In this document: positions 43,215-54,402 of the stretch, in pieces
Position numbering within the stretch: the first letter of the stretch is position 1
Layout of the letters: each line of letters begins with the position of its first letter
From: Phellopilus nigrolimitatus
Lineage: Eukaryota; Basidiomycota; Agaricomycetes; Hymenochaetales; Hymenochaetaceae
Length of the DNA: 64,000 bases
Direction: 5' to 3'
NCBI GenBank assembly: GCA_021029095.1
Contig: JAJOHG010000008.1
Coordinates: 744,001 to 808,000, forward strand
Translations under genes and position numbers: made by a program
The notes under the pieces: generated by a model
Seen by the model: only the letters and a program-made list of their open reading frames with translations
What the model was told of the DNA's origin: nothing
The model's database searches: none

Positions 43215-45200
43215 TTTCGGCCTATTTTGGACATTGGTTCGAACGCACGCGGGCGAGACAATCTCAAACCAGTTCTTTCTCACTCCAAGTTATTAAAAAG
43301 CACAGGCTTTCATCGCATCGATTTCTCATATTGATATATTTACATCTTCTTTCCCCCCAAATTAAAGAGAGAATATGTCGCGTTTTTAAGTTTCTTGGAG
43401 CAAATCAACAAAGAGGCAGCCTAGTGAAAAACGAAGTTAGATATCCTTGAGCTGTAGAATGTCTCGCACGCTCCTCGTCTGAGCAAAACGGCTATCGAGA
43501 AGGCCGCTTAAAGCGCCTTTATTTGGGTTTAAGATTACATCTGCACGGTTAATCCGGCCACTTCGTCGCATGCGGCCCCGATGACAGACGTCAAGGAGAT
43601 ACTTGAATAAACTGCGTAAGGGAGATCAAATATGCACGGCGGATGCCAAGCGATGACCGCCGCTACAAGGGCACTCGTCTGATCGTCGAGAACAAAATGA
43701 CACAAAAGGTCATTGCTCACTTGTATTGCACGTTCGCATAGTAAGCACGCACGTCAGATACATATTGACCTATTGAGTGCATATAGTACTAAAAACTTAG
43801 CTCGCATATGGACATTCGGCGTCTTCTCACCTCACTTTCTGCGTCAATTCGTCTCCGCATCCGCACACTTCACATCCGGGTAGCCACTCAAGGTTTGTAT
43901 CACGAAGTCCTCGATTTGTCCCCACGGAATTCTCACTGGCGTCCTCGCTTCACTCTTATGCGACCCCTTTCCGATGGACTCGAAGTACAGCACCCACGCG
44001 GAGTCTTTTCCGTCCTCGGCAGAGACGCGGTGGCCCTTTTGAATCGCGACTATTCGTTTATTGTCAGCTCATCCGTCTTGCAATAACTGCAATGTGGTGG
44101 TGAGGGAAGTGGCTCACATTTAGAGGCATTATCTGAAATGATCGGGATCTCAAGTGAGTCTGGCTTTCCCTGGACGGGAGGTGCGGCGGGATCTGAACTG
44201 GAGGGGGGCATTTGATCTGTCTGTTAGTTTTTCAGAAAACGAAATATGAGTGATGTGGGAATTAAGTGCAGACACAAAGACTCAGAAAAGCCCGAGCTTT
44301 ATACCCCAGGCAGATTCAAATTAACTTCTATTGCCGTTGCATCCGTGTCGCTTGTCTTATTCACAATGCAGTTGGCTTTGCGTGCTACCAGCACGACGTG
44401 CATGCAAAATGCAATGCAGTGACGAGCTCGCAAAAGGTGCGCAAACCAGAGGTGCATAACAACAATATAAGTAGCAAGGTTCATCTGGAAGCGCGACGTG
44501 CCGAGTCGCAAAATGCTTCCGTTTTGCACGCTTGCACTTGGACGTTGCCACACAAAGTGAATTAAATTCCAAGCCAATTTTCTGCGGATGGTTTACGGCT
44601 TTTACAAGATAAGTCGAGCATGCAAACTTGCGCTCTAGGCGCGTTCGAACATGCGTAAAAGGTAACCGGGTTGATATGCTCTTGCAATTAGAGGCGGCCG
44701 ATGCAAACCTGTGGCTCTTCGTTTTCGCGAACGGCCGCAAAATAGTTGACGGATTAGTCTGTGCGAAACACGACAGAGTACCCAAAATGTGTCTGGTGAA
44801 CGTTTCCATGTCTTCCTCATGTCCTTGAGTATTACTAGAGAGATTCTCCAGACACTCTGGAACTTCCGGCCAAGCGTCAAGTCAAATGTAGGAGCAGAGG
44901 TGCATTTGATGCCTTGAGAGTTATATCGACTAGTACAAACCAGAGATGTTTTAGGCGCCCTTGAGATATATATCGACGAGCTTTCGCCGTAACGACCATT
45001 AGCATCAAAGAACCTGCGAGTATCGAAGGGAGTAAAGCGACTCGGAAATGAAGCGCGAAATCGTCTGTGTCGTAGATTGACCCATTTCCGCAGTTGGATG
45101 CCAAAGTATGTTCTGCGCGTTTCCCGCTCATTATGAAGCAATAAAAAGAATAAAAAGCCGAACCGACTGTGAAGGCCGTGAGAATTTGTCACGCGTCTGC
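43215..45200 (-). repeat. duplicated unit, copy 3 (right arm of the inverted repeat)
   Basis: Reverse-oriented counterpart of 39331-41365. GCAAATCAACAAAGAGGCAG near 43403, TGCGGCCCCGATGACAGACG near 43570, the small gene at 43844-44211, and GTCGTAGATTGACCCATTTC near 45069 mirror copy 2 in order. Its outer end continues beyond copy 2, with sequence shared only with copy 1 (GAGAATTTGTCAC at about 45180 against GTGACAAATTCTC at about 36949). Confidence 0.85.
43844..44211 (-). CDS. small orphan protein, 99 residues, copy 3
   Basis: Intact relative of the gene at 40342. Exons 44211-44118 and 44049-43844 on the minus strand share the same splice phase and exon 1 length (94 bases). The N-terminus is Pro/Ser-rich (MPPSSSDPAAPPVQGKP). 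The domain reads QKGHRVSAEDGKDSAWVL, YFESIGKGS, then RIPWGQIEDFVIQTLSGYP and DVKCADAETN. Substitutions relative to copy 2 are many, yet the frame, the intron and the hydrophobic pattern are kept, suggesting selection. The acceptor reads AATAG and is weaker than the ACAG of copy 2. A TATA box (GGGGTATAAAG on the minus strand) precedes it at about 44302-44312. Function unknown. Confidence 0.65.
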
Positions 45201-45918
45201 CCGTCGACGTACGTGACGCGAGAGTCTATAATCACAATTACAATTCACATTACAATTAGCATTATAATTAGATTGTAAGGGCGACGGCAAGGAAATCAAA
45301 AGAATTACACCTTTGGTCGTTTCATCTTCCTTAGCTTTGTTACTTTTGCACTTTACTTGTTTACCCATACAATTTACACTGCTGACGAGATTTTTACGGG
45401 AGATTCAAATCTAGGACCTAACGATTCATACAAGAATGCATAATTACTTAATTTACACAACGAAATCACTCTGCCAGAGAGTCATTTATTCTTTATTATT
45501 AACATTATATGAGACATATGTCGCAAAATTACCATTGCAATTGCCCTTTCATCAGCACCAAGTGTTTTTTTGCGTGTATACATGTATCAGATGATATGTA
45601 ATAGACATTACGATAGTACGAAGAATCAACCAGGTACATATAAGGAGATAATTATCGTATTTATGTCGAAAAACGTAACAAATATTACAAATAAATAGTC
45701 CATACCAAGCGTTCAAGTCAAACTTCAAAGCAAAAAAAAGAAGAAAAAAAGCCTGCGTAAGAAATGCAAGTATGTAATAAAAAGATGTGTCTATGTATAT
45801 AGCAACAGACATCCATCGTCAGACAGTCTGGCTGTGTATGACGACTCATGCGTTCACATCTTTCTGGGAGGCTAAGCTCCCCTTTGTGCTCATCAGAGGA
45901 ATAGATGTGTCTCGCGAG
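45201..45918. other. AT-rich intergenic
   Basis: Very AT-rich with ACAATTCACATTACAATTAG-type repeats at 45230-45270, similar to AATTTACAATTCAC near 33635. Includes the 3' flank of the RTA1-like gene. No gene seen. Confidence 0.45.
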
Positions 45919-47275
45919 TCATAAAAGGCTTTCTTCCGTCGTCGTGCTAGGTGCGTTTTTGGACAAGAAAAACCCAGGATGGAAGACATTGAGCGTGTAC
46001 GTCGCGACTGCAGATCATTCCGCCGTCGAGAACGTCTGTTAGCGATATCAGCTTCTTGTGCTTCGAGAAAAACGAGATAGGGACTAACTGAAGTACACCT
46101 CAGTCTGTATGATTCTTCCTGTCCAACCATCTGACAGCTCGATCGTACGGTATACAGCTCTGAGAATTGTAGGGCATTAGACCTCGATACGCGATCTAAG
46201 TCTCCGAACAGCAGAAAAACATACCGGATGAAGATGCACAGCGTACTAAAGCCGAGGCCGAAGATCATTAACTTTGACTTACGGTCAAGTGCATTCTCTT
46301 CTTCGTCCGTATCTCCTTGACGAATGGGGCGCCTCGTATAGTAGCGGATTAAGAATTCGGCAGCAAGGGACACGTAGATAGTGATGGCGACTATAGTATT
46401 AAACTTAGCACAACGACTCTTGACGCTTGTGAATGAGGATGTAAAACGCACTCATTTGGATAACAATACCGCCGAGCATAATGTGTCCGCCTCTGTAGGA
46501 TGAAAAAAAAAGAATAACAGATCAATGAAAGTGGAGTGGGAAAGACTGAGAAGTAATCTTACGTTTCAGCATTACCATTTACTGTTTCAGCGGCTTCAGA
46601 CGCCGACGCACCGCCGACAGACTGCACTGTGAGAGCAACAACATCCTTGTACGAATTTCAGCCTAAGTACTAAGTGGTAATATCGAAGCTCCTTACGGCT
46701 GTGCAAAATATGATCGTATCTGTAATATTCTGTCAGCAACAAAGTATGAAGGTGGAACACTGAATCACTGCTCACACCATCGAGGGCTGAGGCGACTGTA
46801 TTGAGTACCAAGTTGCTGAATTAATCGTCCCAAGATGATGAAATTCGCAGCAATGAGCGGCGTCGGAGCCAGAATGGTAGTGGTGATCCTATATCAATCC
46901 CGTTATCAGTCGAACTAATAAATTGACGAAAGAAAAACTCACTGCATGAGATACGGATTTAAAGCATCATCACCAACGATTTTGGCTGACCAGAGCCGGC
47001 CTGACCACCCGACGAGTTCGCCGACACCCGCGAATACAGCGGTGAGGAATAACCACCACATCCTGAAGTATACAGCCTCGCCAATATGGAGAACTAGGAA
47101 ACCAATGTGAGTAAGCACCGGCATATAGTATCGAAAAAAAAAAAGCGAACTCACGAGTGGTGATAGCAAAAAGCGTGATGAACATAATGCAAATCCATTC
47201 CGTCGGAATGTATCCGTAAAGGGAGTCGGTGGAGACCTGAAGGTTTGTGAAGAGCGGTAGACCATCCGGAACCAT
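45919..47275 (-). CDS. RTA1-like seven-helix membrane protein
   Basis: Member of the fungal RTA1 (lipid-translocating exporter / RSB1) family of plasma-membrane proteins linked to sterol-drug and sphingoid-base tolerance. The minus-strand chain reads YGYIPTEWICIMFITLF at the start, then HIGEAVYFRMWWLFLTAVFA with GELVGWSGRLWS, TTTILAPTPLIAANFIILGR, WYTIIFCTA with VQSVGGASASE, GGHIMLGGIVIQM, YVSLAAEFLIRYY, FGLGFSTLCIFIR, and AVYRTIELSDGWTGRIIQTE, the family signature. Short introns separate these. In the last exon DVLDGGMI is followed one frame off by AVATYTLNVFHPGFFL, so a frame change lies near 46010; with it the stop is at 45919, otherwise at 45846. Seven membrane segments are consistent with the family. 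Substrate unknown. Confidence 0.9.
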
Positions 47276-47446
47276 TGCAAACTCACCATGTACAAGGAAT
47301 TTCGGGTATGTGGATGAGAGAGTGGCGGGATAGCTTATGGAGATACTCGAAATCGCTCGACCAACTTAAATAAAAGACGTGCACACCGCCTCGACCAAAG
47401 CCAATGTCGGTCATCAATATCATCATAGCACTTAACTGCGAGTCAA

Positions 47447-47821
47447 TCATTCTGAGACAGGAAGGACATCGGTCTCTGCAGACTGAGCGAGTATCGCGGA
47501 GGTCTGATATCGCCACAGAAGACCGATCAAGACACTGCCAATGAGCAACATCGGTGCAGCGACGTAGTGGAGATGCCAATAGCACTTAAGAATAGTTGTA
47601 TGAGCTTGAGGCAGACGCCACTTGCATAGAGCGTAGTTGTTTTGAATCCATGCTGTGCACAATAATGCCACAGGTGAGCGATATCTGAGTAGCATCATAT
47701 TTCCATCTCTCTTTAGTTCCTTGCATAATATCAATGTCGAAAGAAAAGCGTGATTTACGATCAAAAATTCGACTTGGTAAGAGGCTACAAAAATACAGTC
47801 CATGATGAAGCCACCCTGCAT
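47447..47821 (-). CDS. orphan membrane-type ORF, possibly part of a broken gene
   Basis: Open frame of 124 codons on the minus strand with two hydrophobic stretches (GGFIMDCIFVASYQVEF and AAPMLLIGSVLIGLLW) and a basic linker. Neighbouring frames at 47283-47585 and 47586-47846 also stay open. It resembles a fragment of a multi-pass membrane protein, but I cannot assign a family, and no complete exon chain is visible. It lies 170 bases upstream of the RTA1-like gene on the same strand. Confidence 0.3.
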   Translation of the reverse strand: MQGGFIMDCIFVASYQVEFLIVNHAFLSTLILCKELKRDGNMMLLRYRSPVALLCTAWIQNNYALCKWRLPQAHTTILKCYWHLHYVAAPMLLIGSVLIGLLWRYQTSAILAQSAETDVLPVSE

Positions 47822-47846
47822 ATATAATTTTGAGAAGCGACATCAA

Positions 47847-49226
47847 CTCAATGGAGAAACTTCACGTACGTTTCTTAGGTTGTAGCAGATGTTCTATGGG
47901 TATCATGCGGAGGCTGTGGCAGTTGGATCCTTGGGGTGAACGTTATTGTACCCTCGCTAGTAAAAATCGACGACAGTGGAGGGAATTGAATTATTCAGTG
48001 TCACAACGGCGTAGTGCGGAGCCGCAAGAAATGCTGTGTTGCCTGGTCAACACACCAAAGAGAAGGAGAGTAATGTTCTCCTCTCCGAAAAGTCAAACAA
48101 GGACTAGGGTCACAGAGGGAGTTCAATGTTATCGGCATATAGCAGTGCGCCGTTCATGGGTTACATCCTGGCGCTGGTTCATGTAGATCCAAACATGCCC
48201 TTGCTCTTTTCCTTTTGCGAGCAGCCATCCATCAGTTCAGAGTCGCGCGCACCGCATCGCACATAAGCATCCGTTCAAGCCCGTCCGACACCCGCAGATA
48301 GGGAAAGCGTAGATTCCAACAGCGAGGACAAGTCTCATATCAGAGGTAGATGATCTCTTTCATATTCGAAGTTAGCTTGCGCGCCTTGAGACAGGCTATA
48401 GCTTTCGCGTGAGACCCCACCCTTGAGGTAACTGACGGCACTTTTTTTTTCCTCCATCCGAGTCCGTGCTTCCGAGCACGACATGTAGGATGCGCACTGT
48501 TCTATCTGTAGTCCAGAGGCATAAATCTGGTGTTGGGCTTCTGTATGTATTGAATGATGGCGTCCAGACGTCGCGCCGATTGCTTGAGTTTCGAAAAGCC
48601 GTACATGTATGGCAAAAAGCCAATTGATCAGATGCAATCGGCATGACAGTGACGGCATTCACCGACGAAAGACAAAGAAAGATCTGGAGCGAGTGAAATG
48701 TGTGCAAACCCGATAGGGAGACGTAGAAATTGAAGGTCCGACGTGTGCAAATTTGGACATGTTGCCGTGTTTGGTTTTGTCGGCTCTGTTCTTTCATTCC
48801 GCGATGTCTGATATCTCTTTCCGTCTAGTTCTTCGTGGCTGAGCATCGATCTCATTACACGCAGTATCGCCGAATGCATTCTTCGGAGTTCGCGAAGCTG
48901 CATCACCGAACGTGGGCTGAAATCGCCTATAGTCTCAGTTTTCGTTGCAAATTCGGAGCCATTGTAACAATTCTGGTGCATAGGATTTCGTAGGAAATCG
49001 AACTCGCGTAATGACATGCGATGCGTGCGTTTATTCTCTCCTTCTCCCATTACATTCTAACGATAATTACATCACAGCTAATGCGAATACGAATTATAGG
49101 CTCACTGAGTGTCCCGGTTCAAAGAAAACTTAAGGCTCCGAGTCCATCGCAGACTTTACTAACTGATAATGTTAAGACACCATCTAAAAAGTACGATGTT
49201 GCTCTTTATGTCCGTCAAAAAGGCAT
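47847..49226. other. no gene recognised
   Basis: Several open frames of 70-140 codons, the largest at 48628-49050 (minus), with no recognisable motif or consistent intron chain. No repeats shared with the rest of the window. Confidence 0.4.
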
Positions 49227-51472
49227 CTAATGCGCGGGTCCGACGACAGTCTGCTTGGTCTTGTTTAGGTGCGCGATCATTGCATCGTCGACACCCAGGT
49301 GGGCTTTGACGAGCTGCGGTGGAGTGAGCGCGAGCCACTGTTGCAGGCTGATGTCTTGGACTTTGTCTATTGACGCAAATTCAGTAGCCGATTAACCATG
49401 ATGAGAAGAATTAGAAGTCACCTGAGTTGAATAATTCCAAATACTTTAGGGTAGTATTGCCAGTATTCTCGATGTAGTGTCCATAAACAGGCGGGACGTA
49501 TCCTATTGATTAGGTATAAAAATCAGTTCTAGTGCCCATTGGTCTTCGTGACGGTAGAATGCCTACCGATGTCGCCAGCCTGCGATTTCAAGTCGAAAAT
49601 CAATATTGACATTAATGAGGAAGATATAGAAACGTACGCGGTAATCGAAGGTGTTTGCTACTGCCCCTGATGCGAAGAGGGTCATACGAGCCTGTCCGGT
49701 TCTTGATTTGGCGCGTTTCGTCAGTGCAGACTTGGAAACGTAGAATCAGTTAGGAGGGACGTACATGAAGTAATCCCACTCAGGTTGAGTCGGGTGCCAC
49801 TGCAAATATCATGAGAGTCGAAAGGATTAAATAACTGAATTTACAAACATGAAGCTCCCTGTCAACATGTGAGCCAGCCGCCCCGCGCGAGTGTGAAATG
49901 AATGATTAAAACTCACCTCATTGCTCCAGGCTCGACTGTCACAAGGGCACCAACAATAGTGTTGGCGACCTTGAACACACTGGGGTCGAAAACCTTGATG
50001 GTGCCTCCCGACAGCGGGGTCGCGCTTGCTTTCGAAAGTTTGTACGTGAAGGGATTCGGAACGGTCCCGGCAGGATCCGAAGGGGCTTGCTCGTTGTTCG
50101 GAGGAGGAGCTTTAAGATATCCATGAGTACGACCGGAGCATTCTGCAAGACTCTGGAAAGCAATAGCTTACTGGACGGAAAAATGTATAACTCCTCTGAA
50201 GGAATGTGATCGAACGCGGACATATTCATTTGGAAGTTTTTCGCGAGCACTTCTTTTGGTATATGTGCAGTCCAGTCTGTCAGCTGGAATGTACTATCTT
50301 CGCTGAAAGTGCCGTCATCGAAGACCTTGTAGTAGCAATGAAGAGTGAATTTTAGCGGTTATATAATGGGAAAAGTAACTTGAAAGTAGGCCTTACCAAT
50401 AAAAACTCGGAACCATCAGGATCATCATCTGTCGCTTGAAGTGAGTGCGGAAGGCCGGGAGGAAAGTACCAGAGATCGCCTTCCTCCTATTATTTCGGTT
50501 AAAGAAAGGCAAATGTGTAGAAGCGATTCTTAGACATACTGCCGCATCAACGTAAACGCAGCCATCTGCATCGACAGCAGTAACAACAGTAGTACCCTAG
50601 ACCATAGTCAGCACTCGTTCTCAACAGGGCTCGACTGAAAATTGACCTTTAATACGTATGACCACTAGATTGATTAGTAAAATGAATTATTATGCGTATT
50701 ATCAAAGTGAAGAGGAGATGTCGCACTTCTGCGCTGGTGTGCCAGTGAAGTTCACTGGGGGGGAAATCAGTCTGACAATGCAGTAGCTGTGGGTTTCGAA
50801 ACCTACCGGATTGCTCCAGGCTCAAGGCTCATCTGAACAGATGCCCTGCAAGCATTTAAATTAGGAGCAATATCTTCAAAGTCATCAAACTCGCGCGTAC
50901 ATCTTGGTTGCAATGGGTAAGCTGGTCCACTATTTGAATAGTTCAGTCTCGTAAATTGCGCAAGGTACAACATGGGGCTTGCCGTTTTGCTGTCTGGCCC
51001 AGCCACCGGTTTGGAGTCCTGTTGTGGCTTAGAGCGAATGGCCACTTCGCATTCTGACTGAAAAACAACGACCGAGTATTTGAGTCGAGCTGTACGAACC
51101 TGAAAGAAATGTAAATATCACTTACGTGAGCCCGTTGTCCGTAGTCGGAGGAGCAAGGAGGTCGGGGTTCTGCTGATCCAGTTGGATATCATCTGGGGCT
51201 GCAACGACATTTCCAAGAGCCCCGTTGATGGCCTCGGGCGTGTCATCTGTGTCTTGGGACCAGACAGGATAATTCGAGGCGTCACTAGCGGGCGTAACAG
51301 TCTGTGCCTCAGAAGGCGCGGATGAAACAGAACTCGAGCTTGAAGGAACGGAAACTGTATGGGCAACGGACGACGATTCGACGAGGGCAGACGAAGACGA
51401 GTTGCTGACCGCGGGTGCAGCCATCGTCATCGACGCAAATACGAGGAAGGACAGAAAACGAGCGTTGAACAT
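49227..51472 (-). CDS. secreted bicupin oxalate decarboxylase
   Basis: Manganese enzyme splitting oxalate to formate and CO2. In wood- and litter-decay fungi it is secreted to control oxalate. The minus-strand ATG at 51472 opens a signal peptide (FNARFLSFLVFASMTMAAPA) followed by a Ser/Val-rich linker of about 60 residues. Cupin 1 shows LEPGAIRELHWHTSAEWSYV (His-x-His and Glu metal ligands) and GDLWYFPPGLPHSLQ. Cupin 2 shows RELHWHPTQPEWDYFM, RAGDIGYVPPVYGHYIENTG and the helix ISLQQWLALTPPQLV. Both metal sites look complete. About fifteen small exons are separated by introns of 45-60 bases. The choice of decarboxylase over oxidase rests on the two-cupin form and the fungal-type end. Confident. 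Confidence 0.93.
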
Positions 51473-54402
51473 CTTGGACGTTGTAATGTCAGTCTGCCTC
51501 AGCTGGGGGACTTGAAGAGAGCGTTGACGCTCTCTTATACGCATCGGCGTTGGCTGTTAAAAAAATCCTCTGCGTAGCATAAGGTCACTGGATTCTGTCT
51601 TCTCCTTTCGTGATCCGGGTAGCATCGGATACGAGGGAGTAATGCCGACTTAGAAGACGGCGGGGTTCAGAAATCATCCGAAGGCGAGGAAAGTCGGATA
51701 TCAAGGAACGGACATGACTCGCGTACGACCACAGAACTCGGAGCACCGCATTTCACTGGCTAGAACTCGTGAGCACAGGAGTATGGAGCATCAGACTTCA
51801 CATCACCTTTTTGCCGGTTGCTCGATATTTGAGCCCAGTCGCACATATTATCCCTAATGAAGCAGTAGAGTTGCACTTCATATGGTATGAGAGCCCGAGA
51901 GATAAGCGAGACTTATGAGAGTAAGTATGGGCCAGGGACGTCCTCGGGTCGCTTGCATCAATTACCTCAACGGAGACGTTTAGCAGCGGATGTTTCCGTA
52001 GGCCGTAAGTCTTGATCAAGAACGGCGAGCATGCTCAATCTGAGGATAGCAAATTTGCTCGAACCATGAATTTGATTGGGCGCTTGAGCTCGGGAAGCTC
52101 GTCATTCGTCGGTAGATCAACTATTTCCATCACTTCGCGCGATCGGCAAGGAGAGGCCTATAAATAAGATGTATTATTAGAACTTCGCAGTATTTACAGA
52201 ACAGACATACAATTAGCCTGAAGACTGCGGCTGCGCGGCTGCGGCATCGATGCTATACGTGCGGTAGAATCCATCGTTTATTTATCCTTCAACACTCTTT
52301 CAGTTATATTTCCAGATGAGATTACGGTTTTTAGCAGGTTTTAGGCAATGCCGAATGAACATACATGTACTTGTGTTCCTATATGGATGTCTGCTCGACA
52401 ACATGAGTGTCTAAGTCACCGTTTTCGAGCGACGATCAATCTCGATGCGACCGCGTTCGATTTGTAGCGGAGTCTAAATTCTAAAAATATTGAACCCGAT
52501 CAAGCCGAATTACTAGCCCCTCGAATAATTCTGACGCATCTCTGAGTAAGGATGACCGAAGCTCCCCAGGTCCAGGACCGATGCCCGATGCAAACATACA
52601 GAAGTCTCTCTTTCATTATTACAGAGTTGTCTTATCATGAAATAAGAGAACGTTAGTCGAATATCTGTAGATGCTGTCTAAACGCAACCATGTAAATAAG
52701 ACTGCAGTTGCACATTTACCCCACTGTTAGACTTCTATTGTAAGTGCACTTATCATGTTATCCAGTCAGACGATCATGTGCATCATGACTCATTGCTCAA
52801 CGCATCTCGCGTGACCCTCAATGTCTCTGAATGGAATCCAGCGTCTAAGTTGAAACAACATATGCCGAGTTAACCGACGAGAAGTATCCCGGAAGAATAA
52901 GTGCTATGCAATCCGGGGATGATCTTCCGTACTGCGGTCTCTTTCGGTGTGGCGCACGGGGCTTGTGGGAAGGATGTCGGGAGATGAGGGTGGTGGTAGT
53001 CGACGAATCAGATACGTTGGAGGACCGGGCAGCTGTATGCAGCTGTATTTTCTCCAATCTTTTCGGGAGGAGCGGCGAGGCTCGGAGCACCAGAAGTATG
53101 TACGACTTCCGAGCACAGTCCGTCTCCACAGGTCTGCCTAGGAGCTATATACAACCTGTTGTTCCGTTTTTACTTCGGGTCATACCGTCACTGATTGCTT
53201 CATCAGTAGTTGACTCCGAGTCTTATTGTACCTGATCCACATGTCGACCACCTTCGCGATCACCGGCGGAGGCAGCACCACTGCATACATATATATCCCG
53301 CAGTACCGTCGGAGCGCACAGGATAAACCCTGTCATGCGAGCCAATAGTTGAATGGATTTCCGGCACTTACGAGGACGCGTCTGGCCTCATAATAGTCGA
53401 GAAGACAAGCGGCATTTGAGAGTTCACTAGCTACCATGCAAGGTCGAACTTAGCGGAGACAATAGGCCCTCGGATTTCCATGATGATGAATTTATGCTTA
53501 CTGTATTCTAAGCAGTGAGATTAAGGACGGGCGAGGCTTGTGCTGTGTGATAGTTCTCGTATAACTGACAAAATGAGTTCTACTAGTCTTTAAATAATAA
53601 GTCCGCTTGTGTTTTTCCGGTGAATTTTCTGTCCAAAACCTTTCAAACGGCTCAACTTACCAGACTGCTGGTACAAGAACCCATAGCTGCTTCTGTGTAT
53701 GCACTAGCTCTCACTCGTAAAGTCTAACCTGGATAGAAGAGTGATAACTCGGAGACACGTTAAACTCGACGGAGTTCTCAGAGCACGATATCGCTGCGTA
53801 GTATTGCGGACAGTAAGTCAGCGTGGCCATCCTTGAGAATTTGCCCACGCACACTCCTTCCTGGATGGGGACACACGACAGAGTCATAAAGTACGTATAC
53901 CTCATGATATTCAGGGCCTCTAGGTCTCAAGGAAACCAGGCACGAACGCGTCGAGGGAGAAGTGACCCTCCTGTCCTTGCACATTGCTCCGTCGATCATC
54001 CACTCTCACTGCGACACTGCCACACGGAGATAAGAATGGAATATCTTATCTTATCACGTGCGATAAAAGTCTATTCGTTTGCTATTTAGGGAGGAGGGAG
54101 GGGCCACTCGAAAATCATGTCAGCCAGGTCCAAGTGCTTACCACACAAGATATAGTGATAAACACAGCCGTTACCTGGTATTATGTTTGTTGAAACCGCA
54201 TAACCCCGAATGCCGGCGTGTAACGAGTTAACATAACTTCCCTTGCATCTTCCAAGCGCCATTTTATTCTCTATAAATGTTGGCGAGATGTTATGTCGCA
54301 TGCAGGTACACGTTGATACTATTACACTAGCAAAGCGCGGTAACATATAATAATTTCAAGAAGAATGAGCAAACCGCAGAGCATACGAAAACTAGACGAC
54401 GT
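51473..54402. other. about 2.9 kb without a recognised gene
   Basis: The first 150 bases are the decarboxylase promoter. Beyond that only short frames occur, the longest being 109 codons at 52906-53235 (plus) and 94 codons at 52845-53129 (minus), overlapping each other. No membrane signature, enzyme motif or repeat could be supported. 53250-53480 (minus) could hold two small exons with a GTAAGT donor, but no family is seen. Confidence 0.4.

Noticed and set aside
52845..53235. Overlapping ORFs on both strands
   Set aside because: Neither shows a known motif or codon bias clearly different from the other. Left as unannotated.
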